Shown here piece after piece: positions 10,856-21,810 of a stretch of DNA of 64,000 nucleotides. Position 1 is the first letter of the stretch; each line of letters opens with the position of its first letter. The position numbers and the translations under genes were made by a program. A model generated the notes under the pieces. That model did not search any database. It was not told where the DNA came from and saw only the letters and a list, made by a program, of their open reading frames with translations. The DNA is from Pinus tabuliformis (taxonomy: Eukaryota; Streptophyta; Pinopsida; Pinales; Pinaceae): contig CM062804.1 of the NCBI GenBank assembly GCA_031772625.1, forward strand, positions 1,023,231,208-1,023,295,207, in the 5' to 3' direction.

Positions 10856-12115
10856 TGTAATGTCCCATATGGATCAACTGGCAACGACAAGACGAAATAG
10901 CCTATAAAACCCCATAGGCTATAGTCTTGATAAAAAGGGAAAAACCAAAATTCAAAATGTTTAGGGAAACAATGGGTGAACTTAGAGAAACCCCATGAGG
11001 GAATTTATAAATAAAGAGTTGGAATCTTTTTGGCATGATTAATTTAGATTGGAATATCTCTATTTTTTTTTAACGTGAGGTTCTAAGGGTTTTAAGACTC
11101 CTTTTCTTTATCTAGTTTTGGTGGTGAAAGATTCCACCCTAGCTAGTCTTATCTAAATTCATGAGTGAAATATTCCACTCTAGTCAGACATCTTTCTTCA
11201 ATAAATTGTTTGATCTAGCACATTGAGATGTCGTACTTTGCACAATAATTCATTTGGTCGGAAAGGTATAGTGGAAGTCATTTTTGGGGCCATAGATATT
11301 TGAGCTATAGGGTCGCAACCACAAGGCACAAGGGAAACAAACCAGTTTGGTCACATGGTTGCAAACCAGTCATGTTGCAAGGCTGCAAACTAACTAGGCC
11401 GAATGGTAACAGACCCTCAGAGCTGCAAGGCCACAAAATAGTTGGGCTATAAGGCCATAGACCAGCCAAGCCACAAGGTCACATAATAGCTGGGTCGTAG
11501 ACCAACCTGACCATAGGGCACAAACTAGTCTGGCCACAGGGCTTGAGGAGATAGACCATAACATTTTAGACAGTGAAGGATTTTCTTGGTCAAGAAAGGG
11601 TCTAAATTATAGGATAGTTAGGTTGTTTCATGATATATTTTAGTTGTACCTATTGTTGGGAAGCATATTATCACATTCAAGTCTAATTATGGTAATGATT
11701 CAAACAACAGGAGCATGTTCATCGAAGGAACAAGAGCTTGAACCTCTATATAGTGAATTCTTGCACTATCATAATTGGAACAAGAAATTAGGAAATGAAT
11801 CACAATTAGTGTAGTGGAAGTAAACTAAAGTGTTAGGGATATAGTTGGAGTAGTGGTAATTGGGTAATGTTATTTGAAGTATTGATTGACTAAATATCGG
11901 TATTGTAAAACTGGTGGAATATTATTCTTGGGAAACTAGCCCTAATTCCTCATGTATTGAGAACTCATATCATTACAAGAGATATTTATTCCTATTGGAT
12001 GTCTTTATGTTACTCAATGATGCTTATTTTTAAATGAATAAATTTTCACTATTGGCATATAATATGTCTGATTGATTCAAGAAACCCTAGCTAGCATAGA
12101 ACCCTAAAGGTAACA
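10856..12115 (+). repeat. Probable LTR of another element (D)
   Basis: The block starts TGTAATGTCCC exactly where the gypsy A gag tail is cut off and ends GGTAACA. Imperfect terminal inversion (TGTAATG versus CATTACC) is visible. About ten bases past the end, GGATATCAGAGG resembles the TGGTATCAGAGC initiator-Met primer site, so this may be the 5' LTR of a plus-strand copia-type element. About 230 bases of possible interior follow before minus-strand copia sequence. No second LTR of this type is present. A run of short CCACAAGG/GGCCACA repeats occupies 11280-11540. The copy 2 counterpart is 57924-59182. Confidence 0.45.
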
Positions 12116-12346
12116 TTACCCTAGGATATCAGAGGTCCACCTCCTTGTGTTTGTTAGAATGAATTAGGATCTCAAAGATAAGCATGAATTGCATTTCATT
12201 AATAAGAAACGCATATAAATTGAATGTTCATGTGACATTTGAATTCTTCTTCTAAGGCCCCTTGAACTCCCAGTGACAATTCATATTCACCCTAACAGAT
12301 TAGTTGGCTAGAATTACCCCCTTAATCTGAAAAGGTTCTTGTAATT
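12116..12346. other. Short unassigned segment after the D LTR
   Basis: It contains the primer-site-like GGATATCAGAGG near 12123-12134 and no recognisable protein. It could be a stub of the interior of element D. Confidence 0.3.
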
Positions 12347-12661
12347 TCAAGAAGAGAGATAAGGATAGCTACCAATCATTGAATGTGCTCTTTGAATTTC
12401 ATGTTTTGGAATGACCACAAACCCAATGGCTAGCAGAAGCTCCCTCTTAAACGAGCATCGTCTGGCTTTATCTTCATCAAATTTTACATCCCTTCGCACA
12501 ACTATCATTCTGAGGGATGGAAAGTACACATGGTAGTTGTGGGGAGTTTCTATATAACCCAAAAAGTCCCCCAATTCTGATGTCGGCTCTATATTCTTCC
12601 TTGATTATTTGGAGACATGGTAGTAAACAGAGGCTCCAAAAATCTTGAAGTGCAACATTTT
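12347..12661 (-). pseudogene. Copia integrase C-terminal piece (3' half of split element)
   Basis: Minus-strand frame: LHFKIFGASVYYHVSK, a TAA stop, SRKN, then LGDFLGYIETPHNYHVYF and VVRRDVKFDE. This is the stretch just after the integrase core in Ty1/copia polyproteins (HxRxFGC... GYxxxxKxY... RDVxFxE). The frame begins right at the end of LTR element C, while the preceding integrase residues are found on the far side of C at 20720. The element was therefore split by C. No RT or RNase H follows; the sequence degenerates after about 12420. Copy 2: 59414-59728. Confidence 0.8.
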
Positions 12662-13714
12662 TGTCAAGGTCAATCCTCTATGCGAATAGAGACGATCCCT
12701 CTAGCCCAATGTGTGGGTTTAGCAACTGAAGTGACAATCAACTAGACATATTCCTAGGTTACAATTGAAAATAAGAATGAAAGGGATGACCTACCTCGTT
12801 ATGATGTTATTCTGATCTCCTTTGTTCAGGACCCTAAACCGCTTGTATCACAAGTTTATTCCTGCTTCTCTCAATGTTTATATACCAGAACAAGTGATCA
12901 AGGCACAAAAAGGCATGCCAAATGAATAGAAAATCCAATATCAACCTACTTAACTAATCAAGGAATGTCAAGCTAAATGATACATGAACATATGCATTTT
13001 GGGAAGATGAACCAGCATTTGTGTATTATTATAAAATATAGGGAAGCTTACAACCAAAGGATTGATGTTGATAGGCTCTCCTTGAGTGGTAATCCAAGTC
13101 CAAGCCAAGAACTCTCCAAGAACTCCTTCTCCAAGTCAAATGAATAGCCTCTAGGCACAATCTTAACATAAGGGTGCAAATAGACATAGACCAACCAACC
13201 TCTAACCATTTGGGAATGGGAGAAGATGAATATATAGGCAAAGAATGGGAGTTAGGATCTCTCCAAAGATAGGAGTAGGTCCTCATCTAAAGGAGGTAGG
13301 TCATAGGGATAAGACCAAGAGGCCAAGTTGGGATAATTCAGCCTCATCTATGCCAAACAACCGCCAGCTCGCCGCTCTGGAAGCTTCTAGATCACGAAGC
13401 TTCTCATCCTCTTTGGGAAAATTTCCTTTTTGGGGATCATCACGGGTATACAAGGTAACAAAGCGATGCCATCGCAAGTCAAGCGTGATGCAACAAGTGA
13501 CCATTGTGGTTTTTAACCTCATAAGAGCGATGAGTCTCAAAATTAGGGTTTTAGAGCTATTTCTTCTGAGGAAAGCTCAAGGGATTTTCCAATCAATGTT
13601 CTAGGGAGGATATGAACTACGTATCTGAATAAGTACACTACATGATGGTCATGTTTTGGGCACTTCGTGGTATTTCACAGGGAAGTGTACGAGTGTGACA
13701 AAATATTGTGAACA
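12662..13714 (-). repeat. 3' LTR of element C
   Basis: It begins TGTCAAGG and ends GTGAACA on the plus strand. It matches 19668-20719 along its length, including ATTAGGGTTTTAGAGC near the inner end. Mismatches with the other LTR are far more frequent than with its copy 2 counterpart at 59729-60781. By eye I count about seven differences from 19668-20719 in the 120 bases from 13021. Confidence 0.85.
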
Positions 13715-13725
13715 TATGCCCCCTG
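13715..13725 (-). promoter_or_regulatory. Polypurine tract of element C
   Basis: Minus-strand CAGGGGGCATA immediately precedes the 3' LTR start (TGTTCAC). The G5 run is the expected plus-strand primer. Confidence 0.55.
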
Positions 13726-15560
13726 AAGCATGAAGGTAGAACAGGGAGTGATGACTGAAATGCTTTACGAGCTTTTGCAAGGACGAGGACACACACTATC
13801 AGGAGATCTGCAAATCAAGGACGCATATACATATACATATCTAAGAGCAAGACATGAATCTACAGCATGGGCACAACCATCCAGATAATAAGGACTATAT
13901 GAAAGGATCCATGGCATGGGCACATCCATCCAATACAGAAGGATCACCTGTAATCTATGATCTAAGGCATGGACATAACCATTTGATTTATAAGGATCAT
14001 CATAAATTTAAAGTCCCACGGTATGGTCACAACCATCCGTATAAAAGAAACATGTGTAAAATCATGAACAATACATAACTCCACGCAGCCTGAGTTATAC
14101 TAGACAAAAACTCAGGGTCTTGCGCTCCATCCCAACTGGATCAAAGTATGAATTCTAACATGTGAATGAACGTGTCACAGTCGAACATGCTATAAAACCA
14201 TTTGATTATCGGCCATTGATGTAGAGTGTTAATAGACACGAGAGGAACCACCCATAATTACAATGGCTCTCAAAGAATGACAGTACAATCCCTGAATATG
14301 ATAACGAAGCTGAAGTCGAACACTTGTGGAATCATCCGATCGAAGGCCAATGATGAAAACCTGTCGTTGGATGCAAAGAACTTGCCATTAAAGCATGCAA
14401 GATCTAAGGTACTAAAAGGGAGTTTCTGAGTCATCTTCCTGGATAATGAGCTCAATTTGACAGGAAGTGACCCATCAAAGGAGGGTCATAATGATTCCCC
14501 CATCATCGACATGAAATGAGGAACAAAGTGGAATAAGTTTCAAGACTCTAAAAATGACTCAAACAGTGTATAGGTAAATAAATGTAGATTGGACTTTCTT
14601 GAACATATTGGCGACACGACTCTGGAGTGTGGCAGCATTAGACTCAACATAGGACCAAGGGTCATAATGACAAGGTGGAATAGTCAAATGAGAGGCAAAA
14701 TGGATCACCCAAACCCAGAAGGACAAGTGACTAACTGAGGATATCCCAAACCCGACGCGAGAAACAGATGAGTGTCATGTTCAAGAGCGAAATGCTGTCT
14801 ATACAAAGGATGTTTCATCTTCATTTTTCCCCCACTATTTCTAGCAAGTACCTTTTTATTTTTACACAAGCTTGAATAGAATACCATATTCTTGTCGTAT
14901 AAATTCATTCTTCGAATGAATCCATCCTAGTAAGCTTTACGAGCCCTAGGAAGGAGAAACTCGGTCTCATCATGGTGATGATTCTTTTGTCATAAAAATT
15001 TAACGAGTCCAACTTAAGACAAACTCGGTGTCTTTTTCATGTTTAGAGAGTTTAAAAAAGAAACGAAAAAGAAAACTCCATCATGTCCCTTTTCATAATT
15101 TGTCTCTCGAATCTGAAAAGGTAGAAAACAATATCCGAGAGAACTGCTTGACCACGTCGGTCAAGGTGTACCTTTTTCGTAAATAGTCAATCTCAACTTG
15201 AGAAACATATACTGAGGTGACATCGATTCATTTACTTTAACAAGTTCGAAAAGACAAGTACTCGATAATCTTTTCATATTTTTGGAGTTTGAAAAGCGCT
15301 GAAAGGAAACTCCACCTAGAGGAATGAGTGGTAGAAAAAGGATAGAAACTGGTTTTGGTGATGGTGGAACTGCTGAAAACATGTAATGGTCAAGAGGCTG
15401 GATAATAAGACCACTTATCACAGATGTTCCTTAGGCAAGGGTAAAACAACCAAGTGAAAGAATATGATCGGCCAAAGAGATGGTGACTATGGAATGAAAG
15501 AACCAAGGCTCATTTGGAAAAAATTGGCTAATAAAAATGACAATCACAAGATGTAAAGTG
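13726..15560. other. Interior of C downstream of its ORF, non-coding
   Basis: No coding signal. Four degenerate units built around CATGGGCACAACCATCC lie at about 13860-14050, spaced roughly 60 bases. From 14900 to 15350 there are recurring ACGAG..AACTCGG and AAAAAGAAACGAAAAAG motifs that also recur at 18120-18260. The interval occupies the position where pol would be in an autonomous element. Confidence 0.6.
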
Positions 15561-15564
15561 GGAA

Positions 15565-16290
15565 TGGTTTCGTTCTTACACAAGCTTGAACCATGGGAAA
15601 CTATGCTTGAGTATACTTGAATATGGTTTCATTTTGCAAGAGCTTGAAACATGAGAAAAACTATGCTTGGATTTGGTTTCATTTTTACACAAGCTTGAAA
15701 CAAAGATAAACTATGCTTGAGATAAGTTCGCATGCCCTTAGCATAATGACTCAATTCAAGGTACATGCCCCCCAAGCTCCTCTTCATTCACCTAAGTAGA
15801 CTATTGGTTACTAAAAGCTGGATGGAATGAAGGTTCACTCACGAGATTAAGTCAAAGACTCGACTTGGATTTTACGAGATCTAATCAAAGACTGGAATTG
15901 GAAGGGGATTTGTTTCATTTTTTAACGATCTTGACACAGGAAAACAACCATGCTCATGACACCTTGTTTCCTTTTTTAATGAGCTTGACACAAATTAAAA
16001 AACGATGCTCACATCACCTATTTAATTTTTTAATGATGTTAACAAAGTAAAATAACTATCCTCATGACCCTTGCTTCATTTTTTAACGAGCTTGACATAA
16101 GATAAGGAAGTTTGCCCCATAATCCTTGTTTCATTTTTTAATGAGCTGGACAAAAGACAAGGAACTCTTCTCCATAATCCTTGTTTCATTTTTTAACGAG
16201 CTTGACACAAGATAAGGAACTCAGATCCATAATCCTTGTTTCCTTTTTTAACAAGCTTGACGCAAGGCAAGGAACTCTTCTCCATGTCCC
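15565..16290. repeat. Tandem arrays in element C built on ACAAGCTTGA / ACGAGCTTGACA
   Basis: At 15565-15725 three units share TGGTTTC, CAAGCTTGAA and ACTATGCTTG. At 15905-16290 about seven units of roughly 60 bases share TTGTTTCATTTTTTAA, then ACGAGCTTGACA. Units differ by substitutions and small indels. The motif also occurs singly near 14860. The copy 2 counterparts run from about 62640 to 63360. Confidence 0.8.
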
Positions 16291-17946
16291 TTGTTATCAC
16301 AACCCAAAAGAGGCCATGGCTTCCAAGATTTTCTCATCAGATGGGAGAAAAACACTCTGAAAGGGATACATTTCCAAGGAACCAAATGAAAAATTGGGCT
16401 CCAATGCCCCTAGTACATGATGTACTACATCACCTACTAGATCATCAGTAGATGTGGGCATGGAATAGGTGGCCATGCAATTAACCTGTGGTGAGGGTGA
16501 TACTGCTTGCATATGAGAACCATTTAGGGATGATGGTTGAGTGGGAGTTGACTCAAGACTAATGAATGTAAGCTAATCAATGATCGTAATGCTTCCTTCA
16601 TGCGGAAAACACATAACTGGAAAGAGAGAAGAAACAAGAGCTCCCATGACATAAACATAGTCATGACCAAGGAGTAGATTAAAATCTAAAGGGCCTTGGA
16701 CAAACATCACGTCTATGTAGACAATATTTCCTCCCAAAGTAATAGGTAACTTAGGAAGGATCCCTAATGGTTGACTAGTTCCTCTGTTAAATTCTAACAG
16801 ATTCTGGGTAATGGGGAAAAGCTAAGGAGAACCTAAATGTTGCCAAGCAGTTGAGAACATGATGCAAATAGATGTGCCCTCGTCTATGATTGTGTTAGGT
16901 TCGTCCATATGGTAAGCATGTACTGTAATATGGAAAGGCAGATAAGACAGAAGATGATATCCTTCTAGTCGACTCCAATCAAAATAAGTGACTAATCTAC
17001 TTGGAGGGGGTGTTGTAGGAATGTGATAGTTTCCCTCTTCCGCAATGGGAACATGACAAATTCTCTCATGCACCTCGGGAACATGACAATTTCCCTCCAA
17101 TTCATTCAAAACTGAAGAAACCAGAAGAACCTAAGTAGTATGAGGTTCACTCTCTACCAAAAAGGTATAGTTAACTAAGGGTGGAGTCAGGTCTAGTGTT
17201 TTCTCAACCAATAGTTAGTCGAGAACGGACTCACAAGACTCATTTTCAGAGAGAGTGGGGTTGAGGAAAGGTGAATTTGGATCAATCACTAGATCAACTA
17301 GTGAAGGATCGGGGGAAAGCTTTCAATAACCAGCCAGAAGATGAGGCTGGGAAGTAGTAAGGTTTTCCAACTCTTTGGAAGATTCATCCATTAAAGGACA
17401 AAGGTGAATGGGATGATTACCTTCACATAACTTACAGGGAAATTTGACTTTTCCCTTTTTCCCATGGGACTTACCAGTTGAAGGTTTATCACCAGCATGA
17501 TTGCGAGAGGCTGATGACAAAGGTCAATGTGAACCTATGGACCACACTTCTAAGACCTTGGGAATACCAGGACAATTCCCAAGAAGGTGGTCACCCTTAC
17601 ATAACATGCAAGTGAATTTTACATTCCGGGGCTCGTTGGAAGATTTTTCTTCATTAGTTGCATCTGTAGGAATGGCTGCTTCATTTCACCCTTTCTTATT
17701 TTGCTTATTCTTCTTCTTAGCTTCCTGGTCACTAGAATCCAGACTTTCACCAGGCGAAGAGGAAGAACGATGTGAAGAAATCGATGAAGAAGGAGAGGGT
17801 TCAACTTTAGGATCAACATGAGGTTGATGTTGTTCGGGTGGAGGAGAACTCGGTTGAAAAATAGTTTGGACACTCGGAACCACTGACGTCGAAAATAACC
17901 AAACTGGCAGACCAATGGTCAATCCAAGAAGGGACAACATCACCAT
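16290..17946 (-). pseudogene. Element C gag/protease-like polyprotein region
   Basis: Minus-strand coding with several stops and frame changes. In order: a Ser/Pro-rich then Lys-rich stretch (17946-17690); two short zinc knuckles, CMLCKGDHLLGNC (about 17575-17615) and CKLCEGNHPIHLC (about 17395-17435); an acidic linker; a retropepsin-like block with IIDEGTSICIM and TAWQHLGSP (about 16840-16900); then LLLGRDYVYVMGALVSSLF (about 16630-16680). Having Glu between the catalytic Asp and Gly (DEG rather than DTG/DSG) is seen in some plant gypsy families as far as I recall, so it need not be a defect. No RT, RNase H or integrase follows. Copy 2 keeps the last part open for 146 codons (63812-63372), where copy 1 has a TAG. 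Confidence 0.7.
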
Positions 17947-19643
17947 ATAGGGAGCACTAATATTTCCAAAAGAATGAAAAGGGATAGGATTCCCATCAGA
18001 GAGGTTTCATTGACTGGTAGACTCAGGAAATGTTGCCATTGGTATCAACCTAAGATCTACTAAGGAGTATTTCCACAGGAGGGATGTTGTTCCACGGTCA
18101 ATTAATTTTAGATTTTGAAACAAAAGCTTGGCCTTTTCATGTTTTAAGAGTCGATAAAAGGACGGAAAGGTGACTCTAGTCGCTTTCGTTGGTTTAGCGA
18201 GCTTGAAAGGACAAGTGCTCGACGATCTTTTCAAATTTAAGGAGTTAGAAAAGATCGAAATTAACACTTAGGTAACTCTAGGAAAGGAGTACTAAGTAAC
18301 CGTGAACTACAACATACACCTCAACAAATAAATTTACCAAGGAATTGACGTATGTGTAGGCAATCTCCCCAAATGTTGTGTTCAATGTATCACATTTATA
18401 GGTTGGCAGACTAGGCTTCCTATGGATAAAGGTTTGCAACCTATGAGGGTCTCCCTTTATATACTCGACGCTACAGGGAGCAAAAGTCTGTGCTAGCACT
18501 ATCTAATGCAAGAGCGAACGACAGCTGCTAAGTTTTAAAGACACCGAAACACGTCTCTATCCTAGACCACTAAGTATGAAGCTTTAATGTTTCAAATGCT
18601 CCTTAGATCAATTGAGATAAATTTTAAGTTAATATTCAATTATGTTTCAATTTTGAGGCTCAAAACGATGTCACCTAAACACCTATGATGCAACTATATG
18701 AGAAAAAGGAAACTTTTCGTTTCTATGAAAGCTAGACTAATCAAGGGAAGAAATTTCAATCAATAATGCATCACGCAAAAATGCCTTCCACTAACTTTCA
18801 TTTTCATCTTCCGAATGCAAAATGTGAAAATGAAATCTAATCTTTCATTTCACTAAATGCAATGCCAAAAGTAAAAATGATCTTGACTTCTAACTATCCT
18901 AAATGCAACTTTTTCAAAAGTCAAATGGTTTTACTTTACAAAGATGCACTTAGATGAATTATGCTTTTCTTTCCATTTTGAATAATTTGATGCACCTATA
19001 TAGGTTTTAGCTCTCAATCAAAGAAAAATGTGATCTATTCTCAATGATGAATCTCAAAAAAGAACTTTTCAATGCAACTAATCTAATGCATTTTCACGAA
19101 AAGTAAATTTCGAAATACAAGCTACAACAAATGCAAAATGATGTTTTCAATGATTTCCATAGAAAACAACTCAATCAATCAGAAAAATAAGTATCTCAAC
19201 GACACCAACAAGTAGCAAGTGATGACTAATCGACTAGAAACCTTAGAACTCAATCAGATTTCACTTCAAAGCCAATGAGACAAATTTTGCAAATTAATCA
19301 AGACAATCAATCAAAAACACCATAGATACTTTGGAAAATCACTGATAGAGGAAACAAAGACTAAAAAAAAGAATAAAAACCCTATTTTCTATTATACTCT
19401 GGGATCATTGCGACAGTAATTAAAACATCCGCAATGTCATCACAATTGTTAGAGGCAAACCTATGATGGGCCAAAAAAATGAAGAAAAATAAGAAATCTT
19501 CAAGACCAGACAAAAATTAATGTTCTCAAGCAACCACCAGCAAGTGAAAATAGTTATAGAAAAGCAAACAAGATAGAAAACAGACCGTTGGTCAAACTCA
19601 TCACAAAAATAAGGTGAAGGATTGAATGAAAAGGAGCATAGGC
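17947..19643. other. Long untranslated leader of element C
   Basis: About 1.7 kb between the primer site and the first protein signal. AT-rich, with AATGCAA-type motifs frequent at 18700-19150. The segment 18030-18260 repeats wording found at 15000-15300 (ACGAGTTTGAAAAG and CTCGA.AATCTTTTC motifs), so parts of the leader and 3' interior are related. No gene seen. Confidence 0.55.
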
Positions 19644-19661
19644 TCCCCAACGGAGTCACCA
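19644..19661 (-). promoter_or_regulatory. Primer-binding site of element C
   Basis: Minus-strand TGGTGACTCCGTTGGGGA lies six bases from the 5' LTR end. It belongs to the TGGCGACTCC-type primer sites of plant gypsy elements (commonly attributed to tRNA-Arg; I have not checked this). It sets the element's orientation. Confidence 0.65.
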
Positions 19662-19667
19662 TTTTGT

Positions 19668-20719
19668 TGTCAAGGTTAATCCTCTCTGTGGACAAAGACA
19701 ATCCCTCTAGCCCAATGAGTGGGTCTAGCAACTGAAGTGACAATCAACTAGACATCTTCCTAGGTTACAATTGAAAATAAGAATGAAAGAGATGGCTTAC
19801 CTCATTCTGATGTTATTCCGATCTAACTTTGTTGAGGACCTTGAATCGCTTGTATCACATGCTTGTTTCTGCTTCTCTCAGTGTTTATATACCTGCACAA
19901 GTGATCAAGAAACAAAAAGGCATGCCAAAATAAATAGAAAATCCAATAGAAACCTACTTAACTAATCAAGGAATGTCAAATTAAATTATACATGAACATA
20001 TGCATTTTGGGAAGATGAACCAGCAGTTGTGTATTATTAAAAAATAAAGGGAAGCTTACAACCAAAGCCTTGATGTTGATAGGCTCTCCTTGAGTGTTAA
20101 TCCAACTCCAAGCCAAGAACTCTCCAAGAAATCCTTCTCCAAGTCAAATGAATAGCCTCTAGGCACAATCTTAGCATAATTATGCAAATAGACATAGACC
20201 AACGAGCCTCTAACCATTTGGGAATGGGAGAAGATGAATGTATAGGCAAGGAAAGGGAGTTATGAGATATCCAAAGATATGAATAGGTCCTCATCTCAAG
20301 GAGGTAGGTCATAGGGATAAGACCAAGAGGCCAAGTTTGGAGAATTCGACCTCATCTATGCTAAACAACCTCCAGCTCGCCACTCTATAAGCTTCTAGAT
20401 CACGAAGCTTCTCATCCTCTTTAGGAAAATTTCCTTTTTGGGGATAATCACAGGTATACAAGATAACATAGTGATTCCATCACAGGTCAAGAGTGATGCA
20501 GCAAGCGACCATCACAGTTTTTAACCTCATAAGAGCGATGACTCTCAAAATTAGGGTTTTAGAGCTATTTCTTCTAGGGAAAGATCAAGGAATTTTCCAA
20601 TCAATGTTCTGGGGAGGATATGAACTGCATATCTGAATAAGTACACTACATGATGGTAATGTTTTGGGAACTTCAGGGTATGTCACGAGGAAGTACAAGA
20701 GGTGTGACAAAATACTGTG
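19668..20719 (-). repeat. 5' LTR of element C
   Basis: It starts TGTCAAGG like the other LTR and runs to ...GTGTGACAAAATACTGTG. The terminal AACA of its partner is not present here; copia coding resumes at once. The mismatch rate to the other LTR is several per hundred bases, so the insertion is not recent. Confidence 0.85.
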
Positions 20720-21512
20720 TAGTAGAAATATCCGAATTTCTCCCCAAGAAAGCCTCCTCTGGTATAATCATGCCCAGAATTTGATGAGGACTCTGATTCT
20801 GCAAATATACTGATGTGTTGCATGCCTTGGCCAACAAATGCAACAATAAGCCTTGATCATGCAAGATCGCCCTCGCTGCTCCCACAAGGCTATGGTTCTT
20901 TATCTCAGCCACCCCATTATGTTGTGGGTTGTGCGGTGCTATCAACTCTCGCTGGAGGCCTTATTTTTGACAAAAAATTTTAATGTAATTTGACATGTAG
21001 TCACCTCCATTATCACTCTTGGGAGCCTTAATCTTCTTGCATGTTTCTTTCTCAACCATTGCCTTGAATTCTATGAACTTGGAGAATGTCTCATCGTTCT
21101 TCTGCATGAGGAAGATCCAACATTTCCATGAGAAGTCATCAATAAAATTGACAAAATATTTGTGCATAGCATTGGAGGCTATCGAGGAAGGTCCACAAAC
21201 ATCAAAGTGGATCCTTTCAAGGACTACATGTCCTTTGTTGTCCCGATCATGGAATGCAAATTTTGTGTACTTCCTCGAGGTACACCTTTTGCATACATCT
21301 TGTTTCTCAAGTGATCCTTTTGGGAGGCCTATGGTTATTTGTTTCATGATCTTAAAAGTACCACGATTCAAATTGCCAAGTCTTCTATGCCAAATTTCAC
21401 CGAAATCGTGGCTCTGCACTTTCTCCACCTTTGTGCTCAATGCAACACAATCCTCCACTTCTAACTTGTATAGTTTCTTCACATGAACCCGGGTCTGCTT
21501 CACCAGTCCCAT
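20720..21512 (-). pseudogene. Copia pre-integrase and integrase core (5' half of split element)
   Basis: From the start: VHVKKLYKLEVEDC, then the zinc-binding pre-integrase segment (WHRRLGN with CKRC). The second His of the usual WHxRLGH is Asn here. The core follows with all three catalytic positions visible: Asp in FDVCGP, Asp in SDNGGDY and Glu in GVAEIKNHS. A TAA interrupts the frame at about 20966-20968. The frame is cut after SDIS at the edge of LTR element C and continues at 12661. Integrase would join the cDNA to chromosomal DNA; this copy is dead. Confidence 0.88.
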
Positions 21513-21599
21513 GGTATGTGTCTCAAGAATGCTTTTCCTTTGTTGAAGATGACATCATAACCACAGTCTTACAAAACTACAATAGAGATTATGTTCATA

Positions 21600-21795
21600 T
21601 TCAAATGTTTTTCTTCCAAGTCATGTGGAATGATGCACCTGAGTCCCCCATCTCGATACACATATTAAAATCTTTTTCTTCCAAGTCATGTGGAACGATG
21701 CACCTTCCATTGTCCCACATATAGATGTGCATATTCAAATATTTTTCTTCCAAGTCACGTGGAACGATGCACTTGAGTCCAAGTACCACACGCTC
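21600..21795 (-). pseudogene. Copia protease region with threefold repeat of its active-site segment
   Basis: Three tandem units of 65-69 bases (TTCTTCCAAGTCA at 21611, 21676 and 21745) each encode a version of the active-site stretch ending SFHxTWKKxI. The first read (21745 unit) gives WYLDSSASFHVT, with Ser instead of the catalytic-loop Gly. The middle gives GTMEGASFHMT. The last gives GDSGASFHMT, the intact DSGAS form. They lie in different frames. Most of the remaining protease domain is missing, and the frame passes to DCGYDVIFNKGK near 21540. A functional protease cannot be read. Confidence 0.7.
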
Positions 21796-21810
21796 CCCAT
21801 AAATGTCCTA

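Larger units (their letters stand above)
1..16925. repeat. Copy 1 of a long direct duplication
   Basis: Every block from the first base to about 16925 recurs in the same order and orientation at 45566-64000. The coordinate offset is +45565 at the left end, +46783 after the insertion found only in copy 2, about +46769 through the 7-9 kb LTR, and +47067 to +47075 further right. By eye the copies differ by scattered single-base changes and few indels. The left end of this copy lies outside the window. The match stops at 16925 only because copy 2 reaches the window edge. Confidence 0.95.
12662..20719 (-). mobile_element. LTR element C, gypsy-like, no RT or integrase seen
   Basis: Two direct repeats of about 1053 bases (12662-13714 and 19668-20719) bound a 6-kb interior with a primer-binding site at 19644-19661 and a polypurine tract at 13715-13725, all in minus-strand order. 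The only protein signal is a gag/protease-like region (16290-17946). The other interior parts are a long leader and tandem arrays. This makes it a large non-autonomous gypsy-like element that would need enzymes from elsewhere. It sits inside a copia integrase gene. The last few bases of the right LTR are altered, so no clean target duplication is seen. Confidence 0.8.

Noticed and set aside
13245-13604. Frames of 79-119 codons on both strands inside the C LTR
   Set aside because: LTR sequence. They recur only because the LTR is repeated, and the matching region of the other LTR is not open in the same way.
13860-16290. Regular spacing resembling a CRISPR array
   Set aside because: Units are degenerate and contiguous without unique spacers, lie inside an LTR element, and the genome is eukaryotic.
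21019-21486. 155-codon plus-strand frame
   Set aside because: Antisense shadow of the copia integrase on the minus strand.
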